A stretch of 64,000 bases of DNA from Flagellimonas sp. S3867 (GTDB lineage Bacteria > Bacteroidota > Bacteroidia > Flavobacteriales > Flavobacteriaceae). A model generated the notes under the pieces. The model ran no database searches. It was not told the DNA's origin and saw only the letters and a list, made by a program, of their open reading frames with translations. Shown piece after piece: positions 16,923-26,060 of this stretch. The stretch lies in contig NZ_JACVMN010000003.1 of assembly GCF_014698935.1 (NCBI RefSeq), positions 490,590 through 554,589 of the forward strand, given 5' to 3'. Position 1 is the first letter of the stretch. Each line of letters opens with the position of its first letter. Both the position numbers and the translations under genes were made by a program.

Positions 16923-17158
16923 AACAACCCCACCTTTATGTAAACTAATTCGCTACAAACTTTCTTTCTTCATATGGATTGACCTTGTTGCTTTTGAACT
17001 GAAAAAAATGGTTAAATTTATCTTTAAATAAGTTCATTTAAAATCCAAGTGTAATCCAGCTGGCATTTCGGTGCGCACCCAGAACAAACGAAATTATAAC
17101 TTTTTGAATATCGGATAGATATTGAGAGTTCAAACACCCTACCGTGGTCACGATAAAT
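16923..17158. repeat. Dispersed intergenic repeat, copy B
   Basis: Second copy of the element at 1138-1376, in the same orientation and with the same landmarks: the 26-base block (17026-17051), the 20-base block (17060-17079) and the terminal ccgtggtcacg. It fills most of the 416-base gap (16813-17228) between the converging VIT-family and HyuA-like genes, in which no gene is seen. Weaker similarity to copy A continues left to about 16886. The short reverse-strand peptide ending HLDFK is also conserved here, but upstream stops exclude a full coding sequence. Confidence 0.75.
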
Positions 17159-17228
17159 CAAAGCCTTAAAAAATCGATTTTCCAAAGCTTTTTTATTTGT
17201 CCGAACTTCTTATTGAGTTCCTTCCGAA

Positions 17229-18812
17229 TTATTTAATCAAATCGCCACAAAGCTTTACTTTTAATTTGACTGCTCCTGGAAGATATGCTAACGGTATTGA
17301 TTCTTTAGCAAGTATATTAATGCTATTTTCAAACGCTCCGTTTTTCAATAGCTCAGTCTTGACTTTTTGAAGAAGCTGTTCCAAAGCTTCAGTCTCATCG
17401 CTTTGCATAGTGTTGATTACCAGTTCTTCCTCACAACCTATTTGGGCTATACAAGCGCCGAATGCGTTGGCCACTTCTAAATGTTCTGGAAAAATCACCT
17501 TTGAAGCACCGTTGATTTTTTTAGGTAATAAAAATGCCCCGCCACCGCATGCGATAACAGGAATTTCTTTCGAATCTGTTTTTAGTTTGTCAACTAACTT
17601 CTCAATGGTCAACTGAATCTGATATTTTGCAGCGGAAAGTGCCTCTGAAAATGTACTGCCCACATTTTTTTCAATTGCTTTACGCAAGGTTGATGCTTCT
17701 TCGGCGCTTTCTATTTCCAATTCATTATTTGCAATAAAAAAGTCTGATAAGGTTAGTGTATCACCCCCAAAAGCTATGGCCTTTTCTTTAAGTTGATACC
17801 CAACGGAATCTGGACCTAGACAACATTCGCCATCTGCGAATCGCACTATGGTTCCACCCCCAATTCCAACTGCTACAACATCTGGCATTCTAAAATTGGT
17901 GAGCACACCACCTATTTGTGCAGCTTGGGTACTTTCTCTTGGGAAAAAGTTGACCAACACCCCACCATCGGAGGTAGTGCCGCCAACATCAATTACAATT
18001 CCATTTTCTACTTTGGATAGAGCTCCAGCTCCTCGAATACTGTTTGTAGGTCCGGAAGAAATAGTGAGCACTGGATAATCTTGTACTTGCTCCAATGACA
18101 TTAGGGTTCCATCATTTTGTCCAATGAACATTTGGGAAGATAGTCCCAGCCCGTGCACAGTGTCCTTAAAGGCATTCACCATTTTAGAAGCTACCTTTTG
18201 AAGTGCAGCATTTAAAATGGCTGCATTTTCCCTTTCCAGTAAACCGAGCCCACCAAGTTGATGAGAACAGCTTGTTCTTACTTCGTTACCCAAGATTTCC
18301 TTGGCCCAGACAGCTACCTGTAGTTCTTGATCGGGAAGGGTCTTGGAAAAAATACCAGTTATAGCCAAAGATTCAACATGCCCTTTCATGGCATAAAGGT
18401 ATTTTTTTACTTCCTTCTCATTTAAAGGACTTATCAATCGACCATCAAATTCATAACCGCCATGAACCATATAATTATGCTCTCCCAAAAGTGCTTTCAA
18501 ATCTTCGGGAAAGTCTGCCATGGTAGGTATGGAACTACTAGCAGGAAGACCAATTCTAATGGCCCCAATTCTGTTCAACTCTTTTCGCTCCACCAGGGCA
18601 TTGGTACAATGTGTCGTACCCAACATGATGTATTTGATGTCCGCTTTAGGAACATCTACTTTGGAAATAACCGCACCGATAGCATTTCTGATGCCAGTGC
18701 TAACATCCAACGTGGTAGTCTGCTTGGTTTTAGCCAAGATTTCATTGGTATGGGATACCAATACGGCGTCTGTATTGGTGCCTCCGACATCGACCCCTAT
18801 TTTGTAATACAT
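17229..18812 (-). CDS. Hydantoinase/oxoprolinase family protein (short HyuA type)
   Basis: 527 residues. The N-terminal acetate-kinase-like phosphate loop is IGVDVGGTNTDAVLVS and the second ATPase motif is GIVIDVGGTTSDGGVLV. It is shorter than the 687-residue HyuA upstream because it lacks the long C-terminal domain. This short type is typically paired with DUF917 proteins, as here, with only 4 bases between the genes. It is likely an ATP-dependent ring-opening enzyme for a hydantoin- or oxoproline-like compound. It is the last gene of the minus-strand operon. Confidence 0.9.
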   Translation of the reverse strand: MYYKIGVDVGGTNTDAVLVSHTNEILAKTKQTTTLDVSTGIRNAIGAVISKVDVPKADIKYIMLGTTHCTNALVERKELNRIGAIRIGLPASSSIPTMADFPEDLKALLGEHNYMVHGGYEFDGRLISPLNEKEVKKYLYAMKGHVESLAITGIFSKTLPDQELQVAVWAKEILGNEVRTSCSHQLGGLGLLERENAAILNAALQKVASKMVNAFKDTVHGLGLSSQMFIGQNDGTLMSLEQVQDYPVLTISSGPTNSIRGAGALSKVENGIVIDVGGTTSDGGVLVNFFPRESTQAAQIGGVLTNFRMPDVVAVGIGGGTIVRFADGECCLGPDSVGYQLKEKAIAFGGDTLTLSDFFIANNELEIESAEEASTLRKAIEKNVGSTFSEALSAAKYQIQLTIEKLVDKLKTDSKEIPVIACGGGAFLLPKKINGASKVIFPEHLEVANAFGACIAQIGCEEELVINTMQSDETEALEQLLQKVKTELLKNGAFENSINILAKESIPLAYLPGAVKLKVKLCGDLIK

Positions 18813-18816
18813 TTTT

Positions 18817-19899
18817 CTAATTTTTGTTCAACTCCTCGATAGGAATAAATTTTTCCTCATAGCCGAATTTTTGCGGACCTCCTAGGGCAATACCATCTGA
18901 GGTCCTCCATTGCACATCGGCTTTCATGCCCAAAACCACTACTCTGGTGCCAAATTGAACTGATTCCGCAGTTATAGGCTGTGCATTTTCTGCATCTATA
19001 AGTACAATCAAATCTGGAGTGATAGCCACAGGCTGCCCGTCTTTTTTCGCCATTAAAAACTCATTTTGAAAATCCAATTCCATAAATGACCCTTGATTTT
19101 CATCAAGACCCATAATCTCGCAAATTCCCTTATTCCATCGGCCCTCCGTTTTGATGGTAACATTGCTTATTTTTCCTGTAAAAAGTTTGATGGCCGAAGC
19201 TTCTTTTATCAAAGAGTTTAGTGGACTACGGTTTTTGTCTTTTGCATCCAGGATGGCTTCTCCAAGTTTTTGGGCGTAGGTAACAATACCGTGCACGGCG
19301 GCTTTCTTTACTTGTGCACCACTCATGGGATAACACCCAATGGCGCAACTGCCTCCCATTTGAATTGTAGTGGCCCCGACAAGGGTTTCTCCCCAGACAT
19401 TATCAATGGTGTGATATATGTTTCTGTTCCCTTTTTCATCGGCTTGTGCTATAGGTGAAACAGGAATATCATGTAGGGTAAACGTAACCATTTCCAAACG
19501 GGGAAATGCTCTTCCCATACCATCAGCATCCACTATGGGAATATTTTTTTCAGCGGCCACCGCAAAGGGGATTACTCCATTTAGTCCACCAGCTTCAGCA
19601 GGCATAACAGCATCTATTTTTTTTCCCAAATATTCCTCCATCATTTCAAAGGCCTTGATGAATTCATTTCCTGAAAAAAGCTTTTCAACAAGAATCATAG
19701 GTGCTCCGAAAGCCGCTATGGGAACTATCAGCGCATCATCTCTTAGTTCTTCTGCTGCGATAAGGGAAACTTCACCATAGGTGTTAATGGCTTGTTTTAC
19801 CAGAAGCTTTCCAATATAGGGGTCACCTCCGCCTCCTGTCCCCAAAACAGTGGACCCCATAGCTATATATTCAATGTCTTTCGTATCGATTTTTCGCAT
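18817..19899 (-). CDS. DUF917 / S-methyl-thiohydantoin desulfurase family protein
   Basis: 360 residues, the normal DUF917 length. Recognisable segments are YIAMGSTVLGTGGGGDPYIG at the N-terminus, MPAEAGGLNGVIPFAVAAE, the acidic loop IVDADGMGRAFPRLEM, and PIAQADEKGN. Pfam now describes the N-terminal domain as S-methyl thiohydantoin desulfurase, which fits its place among hydantoin genes. It lies 2 bases after the permease and 4 bases before the short HyuA, so it is probably coupled with both. Activity on thiohydantoins here is inferred from family and context. Confidence 0.88.
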   Translation of the reverse strand: MRKIDTKDIEYIAMGSTVLGTGGGGDPYIGKLLVKQAINTYGEVSLIAAEELRDDALIVPIAAFGAPMILVEKLFSGNEFIKAFEMMEEYLGKKIDAVMPAEAGGLNGVIPFAVAAEKNIPIVDADGMGRAFPRLEMVTFTLHDIPVSPIAQADEKGNRNIYHTIDNVWGETLVGATTIQMGGSCAIGCYPMSGAQVKKAAVHGIVTYAQKLGEAILDAKDKNRSPLNSLIKEASAIKLFTGKISNVTIKTEGRWNKGICEIMGLDENQGSFMELDFQNEFLMAKKDGQPVAITPDLIVLIDAENAQPITAESVQFGTRVVVLGMKADVQWRTSDGIALGGPQKFGYEEKFIPIEELNKN

Positions 19900-19901
19900 A
19901 C

Positions 19902-21101
19902 TTACTTCATAATTTTTTTAAGGATATAATAGACCATTGCCGCGATTACAATCCCCAAAATGTTTTTCACTGCAGAATCCATGATCAACATAATTGTTAC
20001 TCCTGCAGCCCAAGAAACTATTCCTTTCCAGTTTATTTTGGCGGCTTCTTCTTGGTATGTTTTGGCAATGTAATAATCAGAAATCATGACTCCGGCTATT
20101 GGGGTAATTGTAATGGTGAGAAGAGTAATAAAGCTCATGAAATGAGACAGAATTCCAATGGCTGCAAGCAGTATTCCAACAATTCCAACCAGTAAAGTGG
20201 TCTTGGAACGAGAGGTGTCCTCTAACTTAAAAAGGTCATTAAAGGCCAATCCAGAGGAATAGATATTCATAACGTTGGAAGTCCATGTAGCCAGGATAAG
20301 AATAGACATGGCAAAAAACGGGAATCCTAAACTTGAAAATATTTCAACAATGTCATAAGTTCCCTGTGTAATGGCTAAAATTGCTCCAATGGCCAGAAGA
20401 CATAATGCTGAAGGAATGATTCCAAAGATTGAACCCAAAACGGCATCCCTTTTAGTTGCCGCAAAACGATTGTAGTCTGGTGAAATGACACCGCCTACGG
20501 AGATAAACCCTATAGTGAGCCCTATAGCTTGTAAAAATGGCATGTTGCTCTCAGGTTTAAAATCCAATACTTCTTGAAAACTATGGGTTTTAAAGGTGAT
20601 AACAAGACCGTAAATCAGTAATAAAACGATTGCTGGTACAGCCACATAATTGAGCCATTTTAGGTATTTGAACCCAAAAACTGCGGTAAGAACCATGATG
20701 ATACCCCAAAAAATTGAGGTTGCCCATATGGGGATTTCAGGTCCACCCATTTCCAAGAGAATTTTTGAAAAGGAAGCCCCAGCGATGTTACTTTGGATTC
20801 CAAACCACCCTAAGGTGGATAAACCAATGACCAGTGCTACAATTACTTTGGCCCCATTCTCACCAAAACTACTCGAAGCCAACGCTACGGTAGCTTTTCT
20901 TCTGTCAACAGCTGCCATGCTCAAGAACGACATAAACAGCACCACAAAACCGAAACCGATAAGACCTGCCCAAATAGAGGAGCCAAAACTTAGGGCACTT
21001 ATCAAAGAACTTCCGATGAGCAAAGCCGGTACACTTACAATACCGCCGAACCAAATGCCAGCAAGGCTATACCATTTTGTATTAGTTTGATTGTTTTCCA
21101 T
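19902..21101 (-). CDS. NCS1-family permease (cytosine/hydantoin type)
   Basis: 399 residues with about 12 membrane spans. The start WYSLAGIWFGGIVSVPALLIGSSL resembles the first helix of CodB-like NCS1 transporters, and GWFGIQSNIAGASF carries the conserved aromatic/Asn segment of helix 3. NCS1 transporters move nucleobases, allantoin and hydantoins (Mhp1) with Na+ or H+. In this operon the likely cargo is the same hydantoin-like compound imported across the outer membrane by the TonB receptor. Confidence 0.88.
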   Translation of the reverse strand: MENNQTNTKWYSLAGIWFGGIVSVPALLIGSSLISALSFGSSIWAGLIGFGFVVLFMSFLSMAAVDRRKATVALASSSFGENGAKVIVALVIGLSTLGWFGIQSNIAGASFSKILLEMGGPEIPIWATSIFWGIIMVLTAVFGFKYLKWLNYVAVPAIVLLLIYGLVITFKTHSFQEVLDFKPESNMPFLQAIGLTIGFISVGGVISPDYNRFAATKRDAVLGSIFGIIPSALCLLAIGAILAITQGTYDIVEIFSSLGFPFFAMSILILATWTSNVMNIYSSGLAFNDLFKLEDTSRSKTTLLVGIVGILLAAIGILSHFMSFITLLTITITPIAGVMISDYYIAKTYQEEAAKINWKGIVSWAAGVTIMLIMDSAVKNILGIVIAAMVYYILKKIMK

Positions 21102-21105
21102 ATGC

Positions 21106-21429
21106 TCATGCCTTGATTAATATATAAATGAGTTTTGTGTCCTCCAGTACATTTCCTGCTTGGGCCTCGAAAGCTTCCAGATAAACTACATCCCCTGATT
21201 TTAGATAACCTTTAATTGAACCATCTTCATTGAGCATTTCAATATTTCCTTTTTGAATAATGGAAATTTCATGACTTGGATGTTTTGTAAACCCAACTTC
21301 TGGGATTCTGGTTCCTTTTTTTAAGGATACGGTACCAAATTGAAACTCTGTCTGCTCTTTCTGAATATGAAAAAGGGATTTGTTATAATGCTCTTTGGGC
21401 AATGGGTATGTGATTTTTTTTATCTCCAT
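21106..21429 (-). CDS. Small cupin-domain protein
   Basis: 107 residues predicted as one small beta-barrel. The segment VGFTKHPSHEISIIQKGNIEMLNEDG resembles cupin motif 1 with its His residues, and YLKSGDVVYLEAFEAQAG resembles motif 2, although the second-motif His is missing. It may be a metal-dependent isomerase, a binding protein or a sensor. The gene abuts the racemase (1-base overlap) and the permease (4-base gap), so it belongs to the hydantoin operon. Exact role unknown. Confidence 0.75.
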   Translation of the reverse strand: MEIKKITYPLPKEHYNKSLFHIQKEQTEFQFGTVSLKKGTRIPEVGFTKHPSHEISIIQKGNIEMLNEDGSIKGYLKSGDVVYLEAFEAQAGNVLEDTKLIYILIKA

Positions 21430-22226
21430 TAACTCACGATGATTCTATTACCAAATTGATAGGGCTCGGAGAATAATCCAAATTGTGTAATATCTTGTTC
21501 CGAAGGGGGTTCACAGCTCCATTTTCTTGATGGTTTCCATCCATATTGTTTTTTTAAAATGGCTGCCTGTTCTGCCTGTTTAAGTGCAGCTAAAGAGGGA
21601 TCAATAACAGGTACCTTAAGTTTTTCCTGAATTTCATTAAAGAAGCCAAATTCGCAAGTACAGCCTAATATGATGGATTCTGCAAAGTCTTCATTTACAG
21701 CTTTTTTAGCTGCTGTAAACAAATTGTTGGCCGTGATATCATGGTCCTTTTGAAACTCGCAGACGTTCATGCCAACATCCCGGAAGGATGCTAAATGTTC
21801 TCCATAACCATATTCTTTTATGGTCGAGTGCATTTCATGTTCCCATTTTTTTTGACCGATGATTACAGAAAATTTGTTGGATAGCTTTAAGGCAATCTCG
21901 ATGGAGGATTGGCAAGGGGCAACGACGACCATATCACCAGAAATCTCTCTGGCATCCAATAGATAAGGGTCGTAAAAACAACCAATGATCATTGCGTCGA
22001 AACCTTCTACTGAAGCTTGCCGCGTGGCCTTGATCAAATCAGAGGCAATAAGTGCATTGTAGGTTCTATACTCTAGGTTATCCATTAGACCCACTGATGA
22101 TTTTAAAGAGGTAACATGAACTTCGGTGTTTAGATTCTTATTTTCTTTGATCATCTCGGCAAAAAATGCGTCGTATGCATCAAAGCCAACTGGGTTCAGG
22201 TACATTATTTTTAGTATATCTTCCAT
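21429..22226 (-). CDS. Aspartate/glutamate/hydantoin racemase family protein
   Basis: 265 residues from the chosen start MEDILKIMYLNPVGFDAYDA, which follows the hyuB stop directly; a longer reading from 22274 would lie inside hyuB. The two catalytic cysteines of the Asp/Glu racemase superfamily are present in VVAPCQSSIEIA and ILGCTCEFGF. Its position among hydantoinase subunits favours a hydantoin racemase, which lets a stereospecific hydantoinase use both enantiomers. It overlaps the cupin gene by one base. Confidence 0.88.
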   Translation of the reverse strand: MEDILKIMYLNPVGFDAYDAFFAEMIKENKNLNTEVHVTSLKSSVGLMDNLEYRTYNALIASDLIKATRQASVEGFDAMIIGCFYDPYLLDAREISGDMVVVAPCQSSIEIALKLSNKFSVIIGQKKWEHEMHSTIKEYGYGEHLASFRDVGMNVCEFQKDHDITANNLFTAAKKAVNEDFAESIILGCTCEFGFFNEIQEKLKVPVIDPSLAALKQAEQAAILKKQYGWKPSRKWSCEPPSEQDITQFGLFSEPYQFGNRIIVS

Positions 22227-22227
22227 G

Positions 22228-23889
22228 TTAGATATGATAGAATTCTTTTGCTTCTTTTTTAGTGATAAATCCATTTTTCACATCTAGGAGTACTTTCTCC
22301 TTTGGACGATCTTTAGGGTCTCCGTAACCACCTCCGGTTGCGGTAACACATCTTACGACATCTCCTTTTTCCAAGGCTATGTTGGTGCCCAGGCTATGCC
22401 TTTCTTCTATTCCATCTTTTCGGATGATCAGGAAATAATTATAGGACCCATCATGCCCTCCATTCATGCCCCAGGTTTTTGTTTTTTCGCCTAAAAATGC
22501 AGCTGTAACATGAGCTCCGTCGGAAACAATTTTATAATCTACGTACTGTCCGTTGCCTCCTTGATATTCACCATACCCACCTCCTTCATTGTGAAAAGCA
22601 TACTGTTCAACCTGAATGCCATAGCGCATTTCACGGATTTCTATGGGAATATTGTAAGATTCACCACTACCACAGGAGAGTTGTCCTCGGTTTCCATCAT
22701 GTGTAGAAGAAGCTCCCCAACCACCAGCTAGCGGTTCGGCCTGAATGTAAAACTGACCTGTGTCCGGATGCATTCCAGAAATAAATGTGGCGCAGACCGA
22801 ACGTAAATGTCCCGCCGGTAATTTATCGGGAATCATTGGCGCCAAGATTTTCCAGATTAAATCTATGGAGGTAATCAAAACTTCATAGTAAACCGATACT
22901 GCCGAAGGTGCTTCGGCGCTAACAATGGTTCCCGGTTCACAGATGACTTTCATGGGCCTGAATGCACCACCATTGGCGTCCATTCGTGGTGTGGTTATGG
23001 CCTTAAAAAGACTTCGACAACCCGTGACCAACCCACTAAAAGCTAAGTTGGTAGCACCTTTTACCTGAGGGTGTGAACCATTAAAATCGGCTATGAACTC
23101 ATTGTCTGTAATCGTGATTTTAGCTTTGATAGGAAATGGGCCTTCTCCAAAACCATTGTCTTCAATTTCAGACAGTCCTTCATACACTCCATTTGGAATC
23201 TTCTTTAAGGCTTCAATGCACATGCGCTCCCCGTAATCGAGGAAATCTTCTTTTGCTTTGATAAATGTTTTCAAACCGTATTTCTCAATAATTGAAATTA
23301 CCCTTCGAGCACCTACTTCCGATGCTGCTATTCCCGCATAAAGATCACCAAGGGTACTATCTGGTAATCGAACATTGGATTTTATCAGGTCAACAATGGC
23401 TTGATTAATTTTACCTTTTTCCCTCACTTTTATAAATGGAAAGTGAAGCCCTTCTTGATAAATTTCTGTGGCTACTGTGGAAACAGAACCTGGGAATGTT
23501 CCCCCTAACTCGGTCCAATGTGCTTTGTTGACTGTAAATGCAACAAGTTCAGTTTTATAAAAAACAGGATATATCACCGACACATCGGATAAATGGGTTC
23601 CCCCACCTGCATAGGGTGTATTGGCTATAACCACATCTCCTTCTTCCAAAGCGTTTTCTGCGTTGAATTTTTCCAAGGTGGCCCTTACAACAGAATCCAA
23701 AGCTGCCAAAAATGCTGTTACTCCGTTACCTTGGGCCAAAAGTTCCCCTTTCGCATCGGTTATGCCCACGGCATAGTCAAGTGATTCATATATGATGGGA
23801 CTCATACTGGTCCGCTGTAACGTCTGAAACATTTCATCACCAGCAGCCACCAGCGTATCTTGTATGATTTCTAAGGTGAATTTTTCCAT
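22228..23889 (-). CDS. hyuB: Hydantoinase B / oxoprolinase subunit B family protein
   Basis: 553 residues, the usual HyuB length. The N-terminus EIIQDTLVAAGDEMFQTLQRTSMSPIIYESLDYA and the glycine-rich segment NTPYAGGGTHLSDVSVI are typical, as is the C-terminal GGGYGDPKDRPKE. HyuB partners HyuA in ATP-dependent ring opening of 5-oxoproline, N-methylhydantoin or related rings. It lies 2 bases downstream of the large HyuA and directly upstream of the racemase, so the subunits are co-translated. Confidence 0.94.
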   Translation of the reverse strand: MEKFTLEIIQDTLVAAGDEMFQTLQRTSMSPIIYESLDYAVGITDAKGELLAQGNGVTAFLAALDSVVRATLEKFNAENALEEGDVVIANTPYAGGGTHLSDVSVIYPVFYKTELVAFTVNKAHWTELGGTFPGSVSTVATEIYQEGLHFPFIKVREKGKINQAIVDLIKSNVRLPDSTLGDLYAGIAASEVGARRVISIIEKYGLKTFIKAKEDFLDYGERMCIEALKKIPNGVYEGLSEIEDNGFGEGPFPIKAKITITDNEFIADFNGSHPQVKGATNLAFSGLVTGCRSLFKAITTPRMDANGGAFRPMKVICEPGTIVSAEAPSAVSVYYEVLITSIDLIWKILAPMIPDKLPAGHLRSVCATFISGMHPDTGQFYIQAEPLAGGWGASSTHDGNRGQLSCGSGESYNIPIEIREMRYGIQVEQYAFHNEGGGYGEYQGGNGQYVDYKIVSDGAHVTAAFLGEKTKTWGMNGGHDGSYNYFLIIRKDGIEERHSLGTNIALEKGDVVRCVTATGGGYGDPKDRPKEKVLLDVKNGFITKKEAKEFYHI

Positions 23890-23891
23890 AG

Positions 23892-25955
23892 CTAGGCTTT
23901 TTGTAATGTTAGGATTAGGTTACCATACTCATCTATATGTAAAACATGCAATGGGGTAACCATGGTGGTGGTAGCTTTTTCGGCAATTACGGCAGGTCCT
24001 TGAATCTTCATTTTCGGTTCTAAAAGATGTCTGTGATAGAAGGCTGTTTGATGAATTCCCAAATCATCAAAATCGACCTCCCTAGTGTCAAATAACGCGT
24101 CCTCGACTTTTTTATCTGTTGTAAGCAGTTTAGGAAAATCCGGTTTGTCCACTACTACTTCTGCTACTAAATGAAAATTCACCAACTCGACAATTGCATC
24201 CAGTTCAAATGAATAATGTTTTTTGTGTTCTTTGTGGAAATGCTGGATAATGGTATCCAGTGGAGTATTGTCATCAAAATTGGACAGCAACACTTTTACA
24301 TAGTGTTCTTGACCGGCATAGCGTAAATCGGTATAATAGGTAAACTTGATATCGTCGTTTGTATAACCATCCAATTTGAAGTTTTTGATGGCCTCATTTT
24401 CCATTTCTGAGAAGGTTGATTGGATAATGGCCCTTTGTTCTGGTTCTAAGGTTATCACATTGGTTCTGATAAAGTCCCTTCGGATATCGGACATGAGCAT
24501 CCCGAAAGCGGAAAACACTCCGGCGTGTGGTGGCACAATCAGTTCCGATACTTGAAGCTCTCTTGCAAGATCGGCTCCATGCATTGAACCTCCGCCTCCG
24601 ATGACAACCATGGTAAAATCCCTGGGGTCATGTCCTTTATTTACGGAAATAAGTTTTAAGGCATTTACCATATTGGAGTTGGCGATTCGTAGAATACCTT
24701 TGGCAATGTCTTCTTTTGATGCATTTAGTTTCTCACATAACACTTTGGATGCTTTTTCAATACTTGGGTAATCGGGTTGAAGCTCTCCTCCTAAAAAATA
24801 ATCAGGATGTATTCGTCCTGTGATGATATTGGCATCAGTTGTTGTTAGATTTTTTCCGCCACGGCCGTAAGCTGCGGGTCCGGGCATGGCTCCAGCACTC
24901 TTGGGGCCTACATGCATTTTTCCTCCTTCATCAATCCAAGCTATGCTTCCTCCTCCGTTACCTATTTCAACAATATCGATTACTGGGGTTTGGATAGGAT
25001 AACCGGCCTCAGTTCTTGAATGCTCAATTTTATAATTGGTGGTGATTTTTACCTGTCCATTTTCCACTAAGGCACATTTAGCAGTGGTTCCGCCAATGTC
25101 CAAAACAATCAGATTCTTCTTTCCAATTACCTTTCCCAAAGCAATAGCTCCAAAAACACCACTTGCAGGACCAGATTCTACCATGGTTATTGGATTGTTC
25201 TTTACATCGTTCAAAGTGGTGATGCCACCATTGGATTGCATTATGTAAGGGGTGTCCTGTAACCCTTTTAAACTCAATTTTTCTTTGAGCTGGTTTAGGT
25301 ATTTTTTGGCAATGGGCAAGACATAGCCGGATAATACCGTTGAACTTGTTCGTTCATATTCGCGCCACTCCCGAGTAACATTGTGTGATGCGATAATTTC
25401 GATAGAGCTTTCGAGCTTGGACAATTCCTCAATAAGCTGGATCTCATGTTCTGGGTTTTTATAGGCATGTAAAAGACAAACCGCAAGGGCTTCAACGTTT
25501 TCTTCCTTACAGATTTTTAGAATGGCTTTTAAGGTGGCCAGATTCAACTCTTTGATGACTTCACCCTTGTAATTTATTCGTTCTTCCACCTCAAACCTTA
25601 GATGCCTTGGAACGAAAGGAGGTTGTTTTACAAAATTGAAGTTGAAGAGGTCAGGTCTATTGCAACGAGCAATCTCCAACACATCTCGAAATCCTTTGGT
25701 GGTTATCAGGGCCGTTTTTGCACCTTTACGTTCTGTAAGTGCATTAATGACCACTGTGGTGCCGTGTGCGAAGAACTCTATTTCTTTTAAATCTACCTTT
25801 CCTTTTTCTATGGTATCCAATATACCCTGTTCAAAATTGGAAGGTGTGGTATCTGATTTTGCAACTTTTACTCCTGTTGGTTTACCTGTTTTTTTGTCAA
25901 ACTCCAGGCAAACAAGGTCCGTAAAAGTCCCGCCTATATCTGTTGCGACTCTCAT
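23892..25955 (-). CDS. hyuA: Hydantoinase A / oxoprolinase subunit A family protein
   Basis: 687 residues, full-length HyuA. The N-terminal ATPase phosphate motif is RVATDIGGTFTDLVCLEFD, followed by the Hydant_A_N domain (to about 180) and the main domain with VLDIGGTTAKCALVENG. GNGGGSIAWIDEGG and VIGGGGSMHGADLA complete the actin-like fold. It works with HyuB. It is the second gene of the locus after the TonB receptor, from which it is separated by 105 bases with a hairpin, so its level may be set separately. Confidence 0.94.
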   Translation of the reverse strand: MRVATDIGGTFTDLVCLEFDKKTGKPTGVKVAKSDTTPSNFEQGILDTIEKGKVDLKEIEFFAHGTTVVINALTERKGAKTALITTKGFRDVLEIARCNRPDLFNFNFVKQPPFVPRHLRFEVEERINYKGEVIKELNLATLKAILKICKEENVEALAVCLLHAYKNPEHEIQLIEELSKLESSIEIIASHNVTREWREYERTSSTVLSGYVLPIAKKYLNQLKEKLSLKGLQDTPYIMQSNGGITTLNDVKNNPITMVESGPASGVFGAIALGKVIGKKNLIVLDIGGTTAKCALVENGQVKITTNYKIEHSRTEAGYPIQTPVIDIVEIGNGGGSIAWIDEGGKMHVGPKSAGAMPGPAAYGRGGKNLTTTDANIITGRIHPDYFLGGELQPDYPSIEKASKVLCEKLNASKEDIAKGILRIANSNMVNALKLISVNKGHDPRDFTMVVIGGGGSMHGADLARELQVSELIVPPHAGVFSAFGMLMSDIRRDFIRTNVITLEPEQRAIIQSTFSEMENEAIKNFKLDGYTNDDIKFTYYTDLRYAGQEHYVKVLLSNFDDNTPLDTIIQHFHKEHKKHYSFELDAIVELVNFHLVAEVVVDKPDFPKLLTTDKKVEDALFDTREVDFDDLGIHQTAFYHRHLLEPKMKIQGPAVIAEKATTTMVTPLHVLHIDEYGNLILTLQKA

Positions 25956-25978
25956 AGTATTATTGATAAATTTTAAAG

Positions 25979-26006
25979 AAAGCCACTAATGGGTTTTAGT
26001 GGCTTT
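25979..26006 (-). terminator. Hairpin between TonB receptor and hyuA
   Basis: A perfect 10-bp stem (aaagccacta at 25979-25988 with tagtggcttt at 25997-26006) and an 8-base loop. On the minus strand it follows the receptor stop and is followed by an A/T-rich stretch with short T runs. It could terminate part of the receptor transcript or stabilise its 3' end. Confidence 0.6.
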
Positions 26007-26060
26007 GCATTTGCAATGGATCACTTAAACTAACTCAAAACTTAATCGGGCCTACTGGAG

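Noticed and set aside
22227..22274. Upstream start of the racemase gene
   Set aside because: It lies inside hyuB and the added Lys-rich residues are unlike the family; the Met directly after the hyuB stop is preferred.
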